Assembly: GCA_012511955.1 (NCBI GenBank)
Contig: JAAZFC010000070.1
Location: 21,500-85,499 of the forward strand
Length of the DNA: 64,000 nucleotides
Direction: 5' to 3'
DNA from: Fibrobacter sp.
Lineage (GTDB): Bacteria; Fibrobacterota; Fibrobacteria; Fibrobacterales; Fibrobacteraceae
The translations under genes were made by a program, and so were the position numbers. Under the pieces are notes generated by a model, which was given only the letters and a program-made list of their open reading frames with translations, searched no databases and was not told the origin of the DNA. Shown piece after piece: positions 26,347 to 34,703 of this stretch. Within the stretch, counting starts at the first letter, position 1. Each line of letters starts with the position of its first letter.

Positions 26347-27153
26347 ATGAAATATTCATTTAATGATTTAATTGGCGTTTTAGAACGCTTACGAGGGGAA
26401 AATGGCTGCCCCTGGGACAAAGAACAAACCCAAGAATCTCTGCTGCCTTATTTACTTGAAGAATCCACGGAATTTATTGAAGCGGTGCATCAGGGAAGTA
26501 CTAAAGATGCCTGCGAAGAACTAGGCGATGTATTGTTGCAGGTGGTGTTTCATGCACAAATCGCCAAAGAAAAAGGAGATTATACCATAGATGATGTGGT
26601 GCATGGCATTGCCGAGAAGATGGTGCGCCGTCATCCTCATGTTTTTGACGAAGTAAAGGTCGATAGTACGGCGGAAGTGGATGATTTGTGGCAGGAAATC
26701 AAAGCAAAGGAAAGAGCGGGGCAACCCAAGCCAAAATCGATTTTAGACAAAGCCAAAGAATCTTTGCCAGCTTTGATGCGGGCCCAAGAGTTGCAAAAAT
26801 TAGCGGCGAAAACTGGCTTTGATTGGCCGCAAGCCCAAGATGTTTTGGAAAAAGTACAAGAAGAAGCTCAAGAATTAGCTGCTGAAATTGCTAAACAAGA
26901 TGTTGGAGCGGAAAATACCGCCGCGGTGGAAGAAGAATTGGGCGATCTGTTGTTTGTACTGGTGAATTTGGCTAAGCATGCAAAAGTAGATGCGCAAATG
27001 GCCATGCTGCGGGCCAATGCTAAATTTGTGCGCCGTTTTAAAGCCATGGAAGCATTGGTTAAAGCAGATGGACAGGTCTTAGAAGAACTTAAATTGTCAG
27101 CTATGGATGAATATTGGGATAAAGTAAAATATTCAGAGAAAAAGTCTAAGTAA
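26347..27153 (+). CDS. mazG: Nucleoside triphosphate pyrophosphohydrolase MazG
   Basis: A 268-residue protein with two MazG domains. The first has RGENGCPWDKEQT, LEESTEFIEAV and EELGDVLLQVVFHAQ, and the second EELGDLLFVLVNLAKHA; these are the EExxE...ExxD metal sites. It clears non-canonical NTPs and may modulate ppGpp. The ATG at 26347 starts MKYSFNDLIGVLERLRG, the usual N-terminus; the upstream ATG at 26287 lies inside dprA. Confidence 0.9.
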   Translation: MKYSFNDLIGVLERLRGENGCPWDKEQTQESLLPYLLEESTEFIEAVHQGSTKDACEELGDVLLQVVFHAQIAKEKGDYTIDDVVHGIAEKMVRRHPHVFDEVKVDSTAEVDDLWQEIKAKERAGQPKPKSILDKAKESLPALMRAQELQKLAAKTGFDWPQAQDVLEKVQEEAQELAAEIAKQDVGAENTAAVEEELGDLLFVLVNLAKHAKVDAQMAMLRANAKFVRRFKAMEALVKADGQVLEELKLSAMDEYWDKVKYSEKKSK

Positions 27154-27358
27154 AGATTACATTATTTACAGTTAGTCCAACAAAAAAGACAAACACATAA
27201 GTGTGCCAAATAACGCTAAATGGATAATTCAAAAAGCGCTTGAAAGCAGAGGGTTCTGTGCAGTTTTTTTCACGAATGTTTTTAAAAGCTTTTATGCTGG
27301 ATTTGCTATTGTAGAATAAGCCCAACAATGATATTAGCACGAGTATTAGAATTTTCAT
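27146..27358 (-). CDS. Small two-pass membrane protein (hypothetical)
   Basis: A 70-residue frame with hydrophobic segments at about 2-16 and 48-66 around a basic loop. No family recognised. The ribosome site is weak, and the gene overlaps the end of mazG by eight bases in convergent orientation. It could be real, as nothing else occupies the space before the rimP promoter. Confidence 0.4.
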   Translation of the reverse strand: MKILILVLISLLGLFYNSKSSIKAFKNIREKNCTEPSAFKRFLNYPFSVIWHTYVFVFFVGLTVNNVIFT

Positions 27359-27427
27359 AGAAAAAATCTACAAAAAAAAAGATAAATCGTGGTATTGGTT
27401 GATAAAAAGCGATAATTTTTCTCTATT

Positions 27428-27436
27428 TGTTATAAT
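27428..27436 (+). promoter_or_regulatory. Extended -10 promoter of the rimP-nusA-infB operon
   Basis: TGTTATAAT matches the extended -10 consensus (TGnTATAAT) exactly, about 30 bases before the rimP start. No good -35 hexamer sits at 17 bases, which is usual for extended -10 promoters. Confidence 0.5.
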
Positions 27437-27466
27437 TGTCGGGAATAGAAAAAGGTTTCCGATGCT

Positions 27467-27925
27467 TTGAGGTATTTGTTGGAATATCGAACACAATTAG
27501 ATAAAATGATTCAAGAAGTCTGTGCTGATATGAGTGTAGAGCTTGTAGAATTTGATATGTTTCAAGCGGGAAGGCGTAAACTACTCCGTTTATATATTGA
27601 TGCTGAAGACGGCATCAGTGTAGAAAATTGTGCTCAAGTGAGTAGAGAATTAGGCGCCAGGCTAGATTTGGAAAATATTTTTGAAGAACCTTATACATTA
27701 GAGGTTTCTTCTCCTGGTTTGGACAGGCCGCTTAAAACTGATAGAGATTTTCAACGAAATTTAAATAGATTGATTAAGGTTACTCAAGGTGCAGGAACAC
27801 CAGTAATAGGTTATTTAAAGGCTGTAGATGCGGATAAATTAGTATTAGAAGTTAAGAAAACTTGCGCAGAAACTGCTATACAACGAGCTGATATTTTAGT
27901 TGCTAAGGTAGAGGCTGAACTCTGA
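27467..27925 (+). CDS. rimP: Ribosome maturation factor RimP
   Basis: A 152-residue protein for 30S assembly. It shows LVEFDMFQAGRRKLLRLYID, then SRELGARLD and YTLEVSSPGLDRPLKTDRDF, the family signature. The start is a TTG at 27467 behind AAAGG; the ATG five bases earlier leads at once to a stop. First gene of the classical rimP-nusA-infB order. Confidence 0.9.
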   Translation: MRYLLEYRTQLDKMIQEVCADMSVELVEFDMFQAGRRKLLRLYIDAEDGISVENCAQVSRELGARLDLENIFEEPYTLEVSSPGLDRPLKTDRDFQRNLNRLIKVTQGAGTPVIGYLKAVDADKLVLEVKKTCAETAIQRADILVAKVEAEL

Positions 27926-27935
27926 GAGAAGTGTT

Positions 27936-29273
27936 ATGAAAAAGAAAGGACTCAGTGAATTAGTAGAAGTGTTACTTCAAGAAGTAGCCGAATTTAAAAA
28001 CATCGACAAAGATGTTGTCTTAGATTCATTAAAAGATGCTTTATCATCTGCTGCGCGTAGGTATTTGCAACTGCAAAATAGAGTAGATGTAGATATAGAT
28101 GTTGAAACAGGCGAAGTTAGCGTGTTTTTGCGCGTAGAAGTGGTGGATGATTATCCCGAATACGATTTAGATATGTCTGCCGAAGAGGTTGCCGAGTTAG
28201 ATGAAGGTTATATGTTGGTGCAAAATGCCCAGCGTTTTAATGAAAATGCTCAACATGGCGATTTTTTAGAAATGGAAATTCCCATTGCAAATTTTGGTCG
28301 TCAAGCTATACAAACAGCTAAGCAGTTTTTGATACAACGGGTAAAAGAAGCAGAAAGGGCACAAATTTACGAGAGTTATAAGAATAAAGTGGGAATGCTA
28401 ATAACGGGAACCGTTATGCGCACTGAAAAAAGAGCTCATTATGTAAGTATAGGCCCCAATGTGGAAGGTGTTTTACTGGAAAGTGGGCAAATACGCAAAG
28501 AAAAACTGAAGCGTGGCTCTCCTGTAAAGGCTATTATAGAAAGTGTGAATGAAGCATCACGAGCAGGATCGCAAATTGTTTTATCTCGAACTAGTGGAAA
28601 GTTTTTAGAAGAGTTATTCCGCCAAGAAGTACCAGAAATAGCTGAAGGTACTGTGGAAATCAAGGGTACGGCTAGAGATCCTGGTTTTAGAGCTAAAATA
28701 GCTGTGCTTTCCCGGGATAGTCGAATAGATCCCGTGGGGGCTTGTGTGGGTATGCGCGGAATGCGTGTGCAGTCTATTGTGCGTGAACTATCCAATGAGC
28801 GCATTGATATTGTGCATTGGTCCGAAGAGCTGCCCACATATATTCGCCGTGCTTTAAGTCCAGCCAATGTGTCACGAATTTTTGATGTGGAAGGCGTACA
28901 GCGTTCGGTGGTGGTAGTAAGTGATGCGGATTTGGCGCAAACCATTGGTCGCAATGGGCAAAATGTGCGTTTAGCTTCGAATTTACTTGGCAGAACCATA
29001 GATGTGTTTGGCGAGTCTGATTGGGCAGAAAAAACCGAAGAAGAAAAACAAATAATTATTCAGCCACGTTCTGAAGATTTGAGAAAAGAGCAAAAAGAAG
29101 CAGGTAAAAGTTTAAAGGAATTGTTTGACGAAGAAAACACTAGCACTAGCAAAACCGATGAATTGGATGGTATAGAAGCTATGGTGCAAGCGGGCGAAGA
29201 TGCCGCAGTGGAACAAGATTTAGAAGATGCTGACGAAATGGTTCCTTTAGATAGAGAAAATTTAGAAAATTAA
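27936..29273 (+). CDS. nusA: Transcription termination/antitermination factor NusA
   Basis: A 445-residue RNA polymerase-binding protein. N-terminal domain 1-130, S1 domain at about 140-205 (GMLITGTVMRTEKRAHYVSI), and KH domains at about 240-360 (RDPGFRAKIAVLSRDSRIDP, then IGRNGQNVRLASNLLG). A 75-residue acidic tail replaces the repeats seen in E. coli. Ten bases after rimP. Confidence 0.95.
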   Translation: MKKKGLSELVEVLLQEVAEFKNIDKDVVLDSLKDALSSAARRYLQLQNRVDVDIDVETGEVSVFLRVEVVDDYPEYDLDMSAEEVAELDEGYMLVQNAQRFNENAQHGDFLEMEIPIANFGRQAIQTAKQFLIQRVKEAERAQIYESYKNKVGMLITGTVMRTEKRAHYVSIGPNVEGVLLESGQIRKEKLKRGSPVKAIIESVNEASRAGSQIVLSRTSGKFLEELFRQEVPEIAEGTVEIKGTARDPGFRAKIAVLSRDSRIDPVGACVGMRGMRVQSIVRELSNERIDIVHWSEELPTYIRRALSPANVSRIFDVEGVQRSVVVVSDADLAQTIGRNGQNVRLASNLLGRTIDVFGESDWAEKTEEEKQIIIQPRSEDLRKEQKEAGKSLKELFDEENTSTSKTDELDGIEAMVQAGEDAAVEQDLEDADEMVPLDRENLEN

Positions 29274-29282
29274 GCAGGTAGT

Positions 29283-32213
29283 ATGACGGAGAAGATTAGA
29301 ATAAGCGACTGGGCTGAAAAAAACGGATTTAAGCCTATGGAAGTAACACGCTTTCTCATAAAAGAGAAGGTAGAAGGTGTTAATTCAACTCAGAGTCAGC
29401 TTGATCCAGAAGTGTTGGAAAAACACAAAAGCAAATTTGGAAGTAAGAAAAAGGTTGCTAAAAAGGCTGCATCTAAAAGCAAAAAAGCTGCGGCGAAAAC
29501 TGTTAAAAAAACTGTTAAAAAAGCTACACTTAAAAAGAAAAAACCCGTTAAAAAAGAAGTAACTCAGCTAAAAAAAGGTGGTAAAGAGTTTACTGTTACT
29601 TTAAGAAGGTCTGAAACTGTAGAAGAAGAGGCTAAAGTTGTAGCAGAAACACCTAAAAAAGAAGCACCTAAGCTTAAAAAGGATGAAGTGGTTGATTCTA
29701 AAACCACAGACACTAAACCAAAGCTAGCTGAAAAGCCAAGTGACGAAATTATTGCAAAAAGTGATAAGCCTAAGGTGAAAACTGAAGTTGTTAAAGAAAA
29801 AACTTCAAAAGCTAAAAAAGCAGAAGTTGAAGCTGATACTGATGCTAAAAAAGTTAAGAAAGAAAAAGATTTAAAAGAGGCAAGTGCGGACAAAGCAGAA
29901 AAGGCTAAAAAACCTGAAGCTCCTCGCACAGCGCCTATGCTAGCTAAAGTAAGCAAGCCTAATCCTGAAGTTTTAGCGCGAATAAAACGCACACAAGAGC
30001 AGCAACAAGCGCAGCAGAAGGCTAGACAAGCCACACGCAGTGCGTCAAAATCTGGTGGTAGAGGTTATACTGGATCATTTGGTAGGTCTGCCACTCCGTC
30101 AGGAAGAGGACCGGGCAGACCAAGTGGAGCTCAGCGCCCAGGATTTGGCAACGCTATGCAAGATGCCATGATGGGTGCAGGGTTTCAGCAAGCTGCGGCG
30201 GCAGCGAGATCAGGCGGAAGGCCAACCAGGGGTAAAAGAGGCGGTAGAAACCGTCAGCAACCCAAGGAGAAGGCTAGAGAACAAATGGATGTAGCACGGC
30301 AAAATGTTAGCCGTGTGATGGCCTCGCTCTCGAAAAACCCTGTTAAAAAAGTTTATCGCAAAGAAGCTACACCTCAAAAAGCTGGGGAAGAAAGACAAGT
30401 TTTAAAGACTTCTGATTTTATTACAGTGGGCGAATTAGCTGGATTAATGGAACAAATGCCTGCAAAAGTAATAGCCAAGTGCATGGAAATGGGCTTAATG
30501 GTTACCATTAACCATCGTCTTGATTTTGAGAGCATTCAACTATTGGCAGACGAATTTGGTTTCGATGCAGAACTAATGGAAGAATACGAAGAGGAAATTC
30601 TTGGTATAGAGACAGAAGACGAAGAAAATCTCAAACCTCGTTCACCCATTGTAACAGTGATGGGACATGTGGATCATGGTAAAACATCTTTGTTGGACTA
30701 TATTCGACGAGAAAATGTGGCTTCTGGCGAATCTGGTGGTATTACTCAGCATATTGGTGCTTATGAAGTTAATACCCCTCACGGAAAAGTAACTTTTCTA
30801 GATACTCCTGGTCACGAAGCTTTTTCTGCTATGCGTGCAAGGGGAACTCAAGTTACTGATGTTATTGTTTTGGTTGTGGCCTCTGATAGTAAAGTTATGC
30901 CACAAACCATAGAGTGCATAGAGTTAGCCAAGAGCTCCAAGGTTCCGTTGGTAGTGGCTATTACTAAAATGGATTTAGAAACTGCAAATCCCGATAGAAT
31001 TCGCACGGAATTAGCTGGACATGGCATAGAAGTGGAACAGTGGGGAGGTCAAACTTCTTGTGTGGAAGTTTCTGCGCGCACAGGTTTAGGCATGGATAAA
31101 CTATTAGAAATCTTAGCCTTAGAAACTGAAGTGCAAGAACTAAGGGCTAATCCAGACGCTCTTGCTCGCGGTACAGTGGTAGAATCTCAGTTAGACCACG
31201 GAAAAGGTGCTGTGGCTACGGTGCTAATTCAAAATGGTACCTTGCGCGTGGGCGATGTTTTTGTTTGTGGAAACCAATCTGGGCGAGTTCGCGCCATGTT
31301 TGACCATTTAGGTCAAATGCGTGAAGAGTCAGGGCCTTCTGTACCTTGTCAAGTTTTAGGATTTGATGGTACGCCCCAAGCGGGTGATGATTTAATAGTA
31401 TTTGCCGACGAAAGGCAAGCTCGTAATATCGCTGAAAACCGTCGCATGGCTGCTAGGGAAAGAGAATTGCGTTTCCGCAAAAGAATGTCCCTGGAACATG
31501 TATATGATAAAGTTAAGACTGGGGAATTTTCTGAGCTTAATCTTATTGTAAAATCTGATGTAGATGGTTCCGCAGAAGCTATTGCTTCCTCTTTAGAAAT
31601 GCTTTCTAACCGCGAAGTTAAAATCAACATTATTCGCAAAGGCGTGGGAGCAGTTAATGATTCTGATATTCTTTTAGCTTCCACTGCCGATGCGGTGATA
31701 ATAGCTTTCCACCTAATGCCTTCCCATGCCATAAGAGAAATGGCTGAACAAGAAGGCATTGAAATCAAGACTTATCGTATTATTTACGAAATTATCGAAG
31801 AAATTCAAGGCGTGGTGGAAGGTATGTTGAAACCCACTACTAAAGAAGAATTGGTGGGTGAAGCTGAAATTCGCGAAGTATTTAAAGTTCCTCGCGTGGG
31901 TATAATTGCCGGTTGTATGGTGGTAGATGGTACTGTTAACCGCGACTCCCATGTGCGAGTATATCGCGATGGTGTGGAGTTGGGAGTTACCCATGTACAG
32001 TCTTTAAAACACCATAAAGATGATGTCAGCTCAATCAAGAGAGGCATGGAATGTGGAATAGGATTAAAAGGCTATGACGATATTAAAGAAGGCGATTCAT
32101 TGATCTTCTTTAAAGAAGTAGAAGTAGCTCGGACTTTGGCCGATGTTAAAGATGATGCAGATGAAATTGCTAAATCGGCGGCTAAACTTAAAGGTGATAG
32201 ACCCAGATCATGA
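29283..32213 (+). CDS. infB: Translation initiation factor IF-2
   Basis: A 976-residue GTPase that brings initiator tRNA to the ribosome. Residues 1-50 are an IF2-N domain. Residues 50-350 are low-complexity: Lys/Ala/Glu-rich, then Gly/Arg-rich. A second IF2-N-like segment (about 375-445) precedes the G domain: G1 GHVDHGKTS (about 461), G3 DTPGHEAF, and G4 TKMD where NKxD is usual. Domains II-IV end near 960. The lysine-rich stretch causes long antisense open frames, which are not genes. Confidence 0.95.
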   Translation: MTEKIRISDWAEKNGFKPMEVTRFLIKEKVEGVNSTQSQLDPEVLEKHKSKFGSKKKVAKKAASKSKKAAAKTVKKTVKKATLKKKKPVKKEVTQLKKGGKEFTVTLRRSETVEEEAKVVAETPKKEAPKLKKDEVVDSKTTDTKPKLAEKPSDEIIAKSDKPKVKTEVVKEKTSKAKKAEVEADTDAKKVKKEKDLKEASADKAEKAKKPEAPRTAPMLAKVSKPNPEVLARIKRTQEQQQAQQKARQATRSASKSGGRGYTGSFGRSATPSGRGPGRPSGAQRPGFGNAMQDAMMGAGFQQAAAAARSGGRPTRGKRGGRNRQQPKEKAREQMDVARQNVSRVMASLSKNPVKKVYRKEATPQKAGEERQVLKTSDFITVGELAGLMEQMPAKVIAKCMEMGLMVTINHRLDFESIQLLADEFGFDAELMEEYEEEILGIETEDEENLKPRSPIVTVMGHVDHGKTSLLDYIRRENVASGESGGITQHIGAYEVNTPHGKVTFLDTPGHEAFSAMRARGTQVTDVIVLVVASDSKVMPQTIECIELAKSSKVPLVVAITKMDLETANPDRIRTELAGHGIEVEQWGGQTSCVEVSARTGLGMDKLLEILALETEVQELRANPDALARGTVVESQLDHGKGAVATVLIQNGTLRVGDVFVCGNQSGRVRAMFDHLGQMREESGPSVPCQVLGFDGTPQAGDDLIVFADERQARNIAENRRMAARERELRFRKRMSLEHVYDKVKTGEFSELNLIVKSDVDGSAEAIASSLEMLSNREVKINIIRKGVGAVNDSDILLASTADAVIIAFHLMPSHAIREMAEQEGIEIKTYRIIYEIIEEIQGVVEGMLKPTTKEELVGEAEIREVFKVPRVGIIAGCMVVDGTVNRDSHVRVYRDGVELGVTHVQSLKHHKDDVSSIKRGMECGIGLKGYDDIKEGDSLIFFKEVEVARTLADVKDDADEIAKSAAKLKGDRPRS

Positions 32214-32599
32214 ACCGACGCACAGAAAGATTAGGGGAATTGTTTCGCCAAGAAATAAGTAAAATCTTAGCTGATGGAATTAAGGATCCTCGCATAGGAT
32301 TCGCAACAATTTCGCGAGTAGAAGTGAGTGAGGATTTAAGTTATGCTAAAGTTTGGGTGTCAGTTTTAGGTTCTGATAAAGAAAAAAATGACACTTTGAT
32401 AGCTTTGGGAAGATCAGCAGGTTATATTCGCTCGATTTTGTATAAAAGCATTAAGATTCGCAAGATTCCTGAGTTTAACTTTGTTTTAGATGAAAGTTTA
32501 GAGCATAGTGCGCGCATTCAAGAGATTTTGGGTGAGCTTAGAGAAGCTGGGGAGTTTGGTGATGAAGAAAAATCCCCTGAGGGCTCAGTCGAGGAATAA
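32210..32599 (+). CDS. rbfA: Ribosome-binding factor A
   Basis: A 129-residue KH-like protein for 16S rRNA 5' end maturation and cold growth. ELFRQEISKILADGIKDPRI is at the N-terminus, then the typical LSYAKVWVSVLG and PEFNFVLDESLEHSARIQEI. The start overlaps the infB stop by four bases. Confidence 0.93.
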   Translation: MNRRTERLGELFRQEISKILADGIKDPRIGFATISRVEVSEDLSYAKVWVSVLGSDKEKNDTLIALGRSAGYIRSILYKSIKIRKIPEFNFVLDESLEHSARIQEILGELREAGEFGDEEKSPEGSVEE

Positions 32600-32603
32600 A
32601 TAA

Positions 32604-33476
32604 TTGTCAAAATCTACTCCATCTGGTTTTGTAATTATAAATAAGCCTTCAGGAATAACATCCTTTCGAGTTTTAGGTCCTATAAAAAAAACTTTTGGCA
32701 CTAAAAGAGTAGGCCATGCGGGAACTTTAGATCAAAATGCGTCTGGTTTAATAATTGCTGGAGTGGGAAAAAGCACCAGATTGCTTTCGCAAATCGAAGT
32801 CATGGATAAAGTCTATGAGTTTAAAGTGCATTTGGGGTGTAGTACCGATACGCTCGAATGGACTGGACAAGAAGTTGCCGTTGATGCAGACGGCGCGCGA
32901 ACAGTGGAAGAAATTGAAAAAATATTACCGCGGTTTTTGGGAGCCATTGCTCAAATTCCACCTCAGTATTCAGCTATAAAAATTAAAGGAAAAAGAGCTT
33001 CAGATATAGTGCATCGCGGGGGCGAAGTCAAGCTTAAAGCTAGGCAAATAATGGTGCATAGTTTGGAACTTTTAACCAAGGCAAAACCCAGTGAAGCGCT
33101 AAAAGAATTTACATTTCGTTGCCATTGTAGCAAAGGCACTTATGTGCGTGCCCTGGCCAGAGATATGGGTGAAGCATTGGGGACGGTGGCTTGCGCCTCA
33201 AAGATAAAAAGAACAGCCATTGGTCATATAAATTTAAAAATGGCCAGTGAATCCATAGAAAACTTAGTTTTAGAAGAGCCAGAAAGCTTATTTGATTGGC
33301 CTCAAATTGAGCTAAATCCAGCGGAAATTAGATTTATAAAAAATGGACGGGGCATTCGCAATTCCTCACAAGAAGAGGCGGAAAATGTTTTTGTAATGTT
33401 TCAAGGGCTTTCCCAGGCTGTGGCTAGTTTAAAAAGTGGTCGTTTGGAGCCTAAGTTCTTGCTGAGGGATTTGTAA
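32604..33476 (+). CDS. truB: tRNA pseudouridine-55 synthase
   Basis: A 290-residue enzyme. GFVIINKPSGITS at the N-terminus, catalytic Asp in HAGTLDQNASGLI (about 40), then PPQYSAIKIKGKRA, SKGTYVRALARDMG and the C-terminal portion. It makes pseudouridine-55 in the tRNA T loop. The start is a TTG at 32604, four bases after rbfA; no better codon lies nearby. Confidence 0.93.
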   Translation: MSKSTPSGFVIINKPSGITSFRVLGPIKKTFGTKRVGHAGTLDQNASGLIIAGVGKSTRLLSQIEVMDKVYEFKVHLGCSTDTLEWTGQEVAVDADGARTVEEIEKILPRFLGAIAQIPPQYSAIKIKGKRASDIVHRGGEVKLKARQIMVHSLELLTKAKPSEALKEFTFRCHCSKGTYVRALARDMGEALGTVACASKIKRTAIGHINLKMASESIENLVLEEPESLFDWPQIELNPAEIRFIKNGRGIRNSSQEEAENVFVMFQGLSQAVASLKSGRLEPKFLLRDL

Positions 33477-34351
33477 TGGGCTATGTGTTGGCTACAGGTA
33501 ATTTTGATGGGTGGCATTTGGGGCACCACAGTATTTACGAAGAAGTTAATCGCATTGCTAAAGCGAAGAATTTGCAACCATTGATGGTGTCGTTTGCTCC
33601 CCACACTTCCCATCTTTTAAACAACAATGCAAGGCCTTTACTGCTTACGACTAGTCAAGAAAAACAAGATCTTTTCAAAGAGCTAAAAATACCTCATCAA
33701 GTGTTAGATTTCACTAAAAAAATGGCTGGTTTAGACGCTGATGTTTTTATTCGCGAAGTCATCATCAAAAAAATGCGTGCTAAAGCTTGGGTTTTTGGTG
33801 CAAATCATCGATTTGGTCGTGGTGGTCTTGGAGATTTTCCCTTTGTAAAGGAAAAATTCCCTGATATGCCAGTATATCAAGCTCCTTTTACGAAATATAA
33901 AGGGGAAATGATAAGTTCCTCTCGAATAAGAGCACTGTTAGTTAATTGCGATTTGGATTTGGCAAATAAAATGCTTGGTAGAGCTTATAGCATCACAGGA
34001 AAAGTGGTTAAAGGCTTTGGACGAGGTGCTAAAATAGGCTTTCCTACCGCTAATTTGGAAGTGAATGTGCATAAAATGCTACCTGGTAATGGAGTTTATG
34101 GTGGCATAGCCATAATCGATGGTAAAAAGTATCGTGCAGTGACCAATATTGGGGAAAGACCTACTTTTTCAGGGGCAGGGTCAGCGGTTGAGGTGCATTT
34201 AATTGATGATAAGTTAGAACTTTATGACAAAATAATAGAAATGAAGTTAAATTTGTTTATTCGAAGAGAAAAAAAGTTTGCAAATGTCGATGAACTAAGA
34301 ATGCAGATTGCTCGTGATGTTCAGTATGTGCAAACAAAAACTGTAATTTGA
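33476..34351 (+). CDS. ribF: Bifunctional riboflavin kinase / FAD synthetase
   Basis: A 291-residue enzyme making FMN and FAD. FAD synthetase part: ATGNFDGWHLGHHSI (residues 6-20) and ISSSRIRALL (about 143). Riboflavin kinase part: KGFGRGAKIGFPTANLEV (about 180) and YRAVTNIGERPTFSG. The ATG overlaps the last base of truB. The truB-ribF-rpsO-pnp order is widespread. Confidence 0.94.
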   Translation: MGYVLATGNFDGWHLGHHSIYEEVNRIAKAKNLQPLMVSFAPHTSHLLNNNARPLLLTTSQEKQDLFKELKIPHQVLDFTKKMAGLDADVFIREVIIKKMRAKAWVFGANHRFGRGGLGDFPFVKEKFPDMPVYQAPFTKYKGEMISSSRIRALLVNCDLDLANKMLGRAYSITGKVVKGFGRGAKIGFPTANLEVNVHKMLPGNGVYGGIAIIDGKKYRAVTNIGERPTFSGAGSAVEVHLIDDKLELYDKIIEMKLNLFIRREKKFANVDELRMQIARDVQYVQTKTVI

Positions 34352-34363
34352 ATGGCAACAACC

Positions 34364-34378
34364 AGGGGATGGTCCCCT
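34364..34378 (+). promoter_or_regulatory. rpsO: Hairpin in the rpsO leader
   Basis: AGGGGA (34364-34369) pairs with TCCCCT (34373-34378) around a TGG loop, and the AAAGGA ribosome site follows at once. S15 mRNA leaders in several bacteria carry structures bound by S15 for autoregulation. The position fits, but no pseudoknot partner is clear. Confidence 0.45.
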
Positions 34379-34392
34379 AAAGGAAAATGGAA

Positions 34393-34665
34393 ATGGCTTC
34401 CATTACAAAAGAAAAAAAAGTAGAACTAATTAGTGCTTTTGGTGAAAATGCTGCTGACACAGGGAATATCCGTGCTCAAGTGGCTATAATTACCGAACGC
34501 ATTCGCAACTTAACTGAACATTTGAAAGTTCATAAAAAAGATAAACACACTCTTAAAGGCTTGACTTCTTTAGTCTCTCAACGCAGGCGTTTGTTGAAAT
34601 ATTACGCTGAAAAAGACATTGAAGGATATCGCAGCCTTATCAAAGAGTTAGGTTTGCGCCGCTAG
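34393..34665 (+). CDS. rpsO: 30S ribosomal protein S15
   Basis: A 90-residue 16S rRNA-binding protein with ELISAFGENAADTGNIRAQV, LTEHLKVHKKDKH and RRRLLKYYAEKD, all typical of S15. The second ATG (34393) sits eight bases after AAAGGA and gives the usual length; the ATG at 34387 would be too close to the ribosome site and adds only two residues. Confidence 0.96.
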   Translation: MASITKEKKVELISAFGENAADTGNIRAQVAIITERIRNLTEHLKVHKKDKHTLKGLTSLVSQRRRLLKYYAEKDIEGYRSLIKELGLRR

Positions 34666-34703
34666 TTAGTTTTTAAAATACACTTTTACACAGGGAGATT
34701 ACT

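Noticed and set aside
28439..30034. Minus-strand open frames of 186 and 156 codons within nusA and infB
   Set aside because: They are antisense to conserved genes; the second arises from the Lys/Ala/Glu-rich stretch of IF-2.
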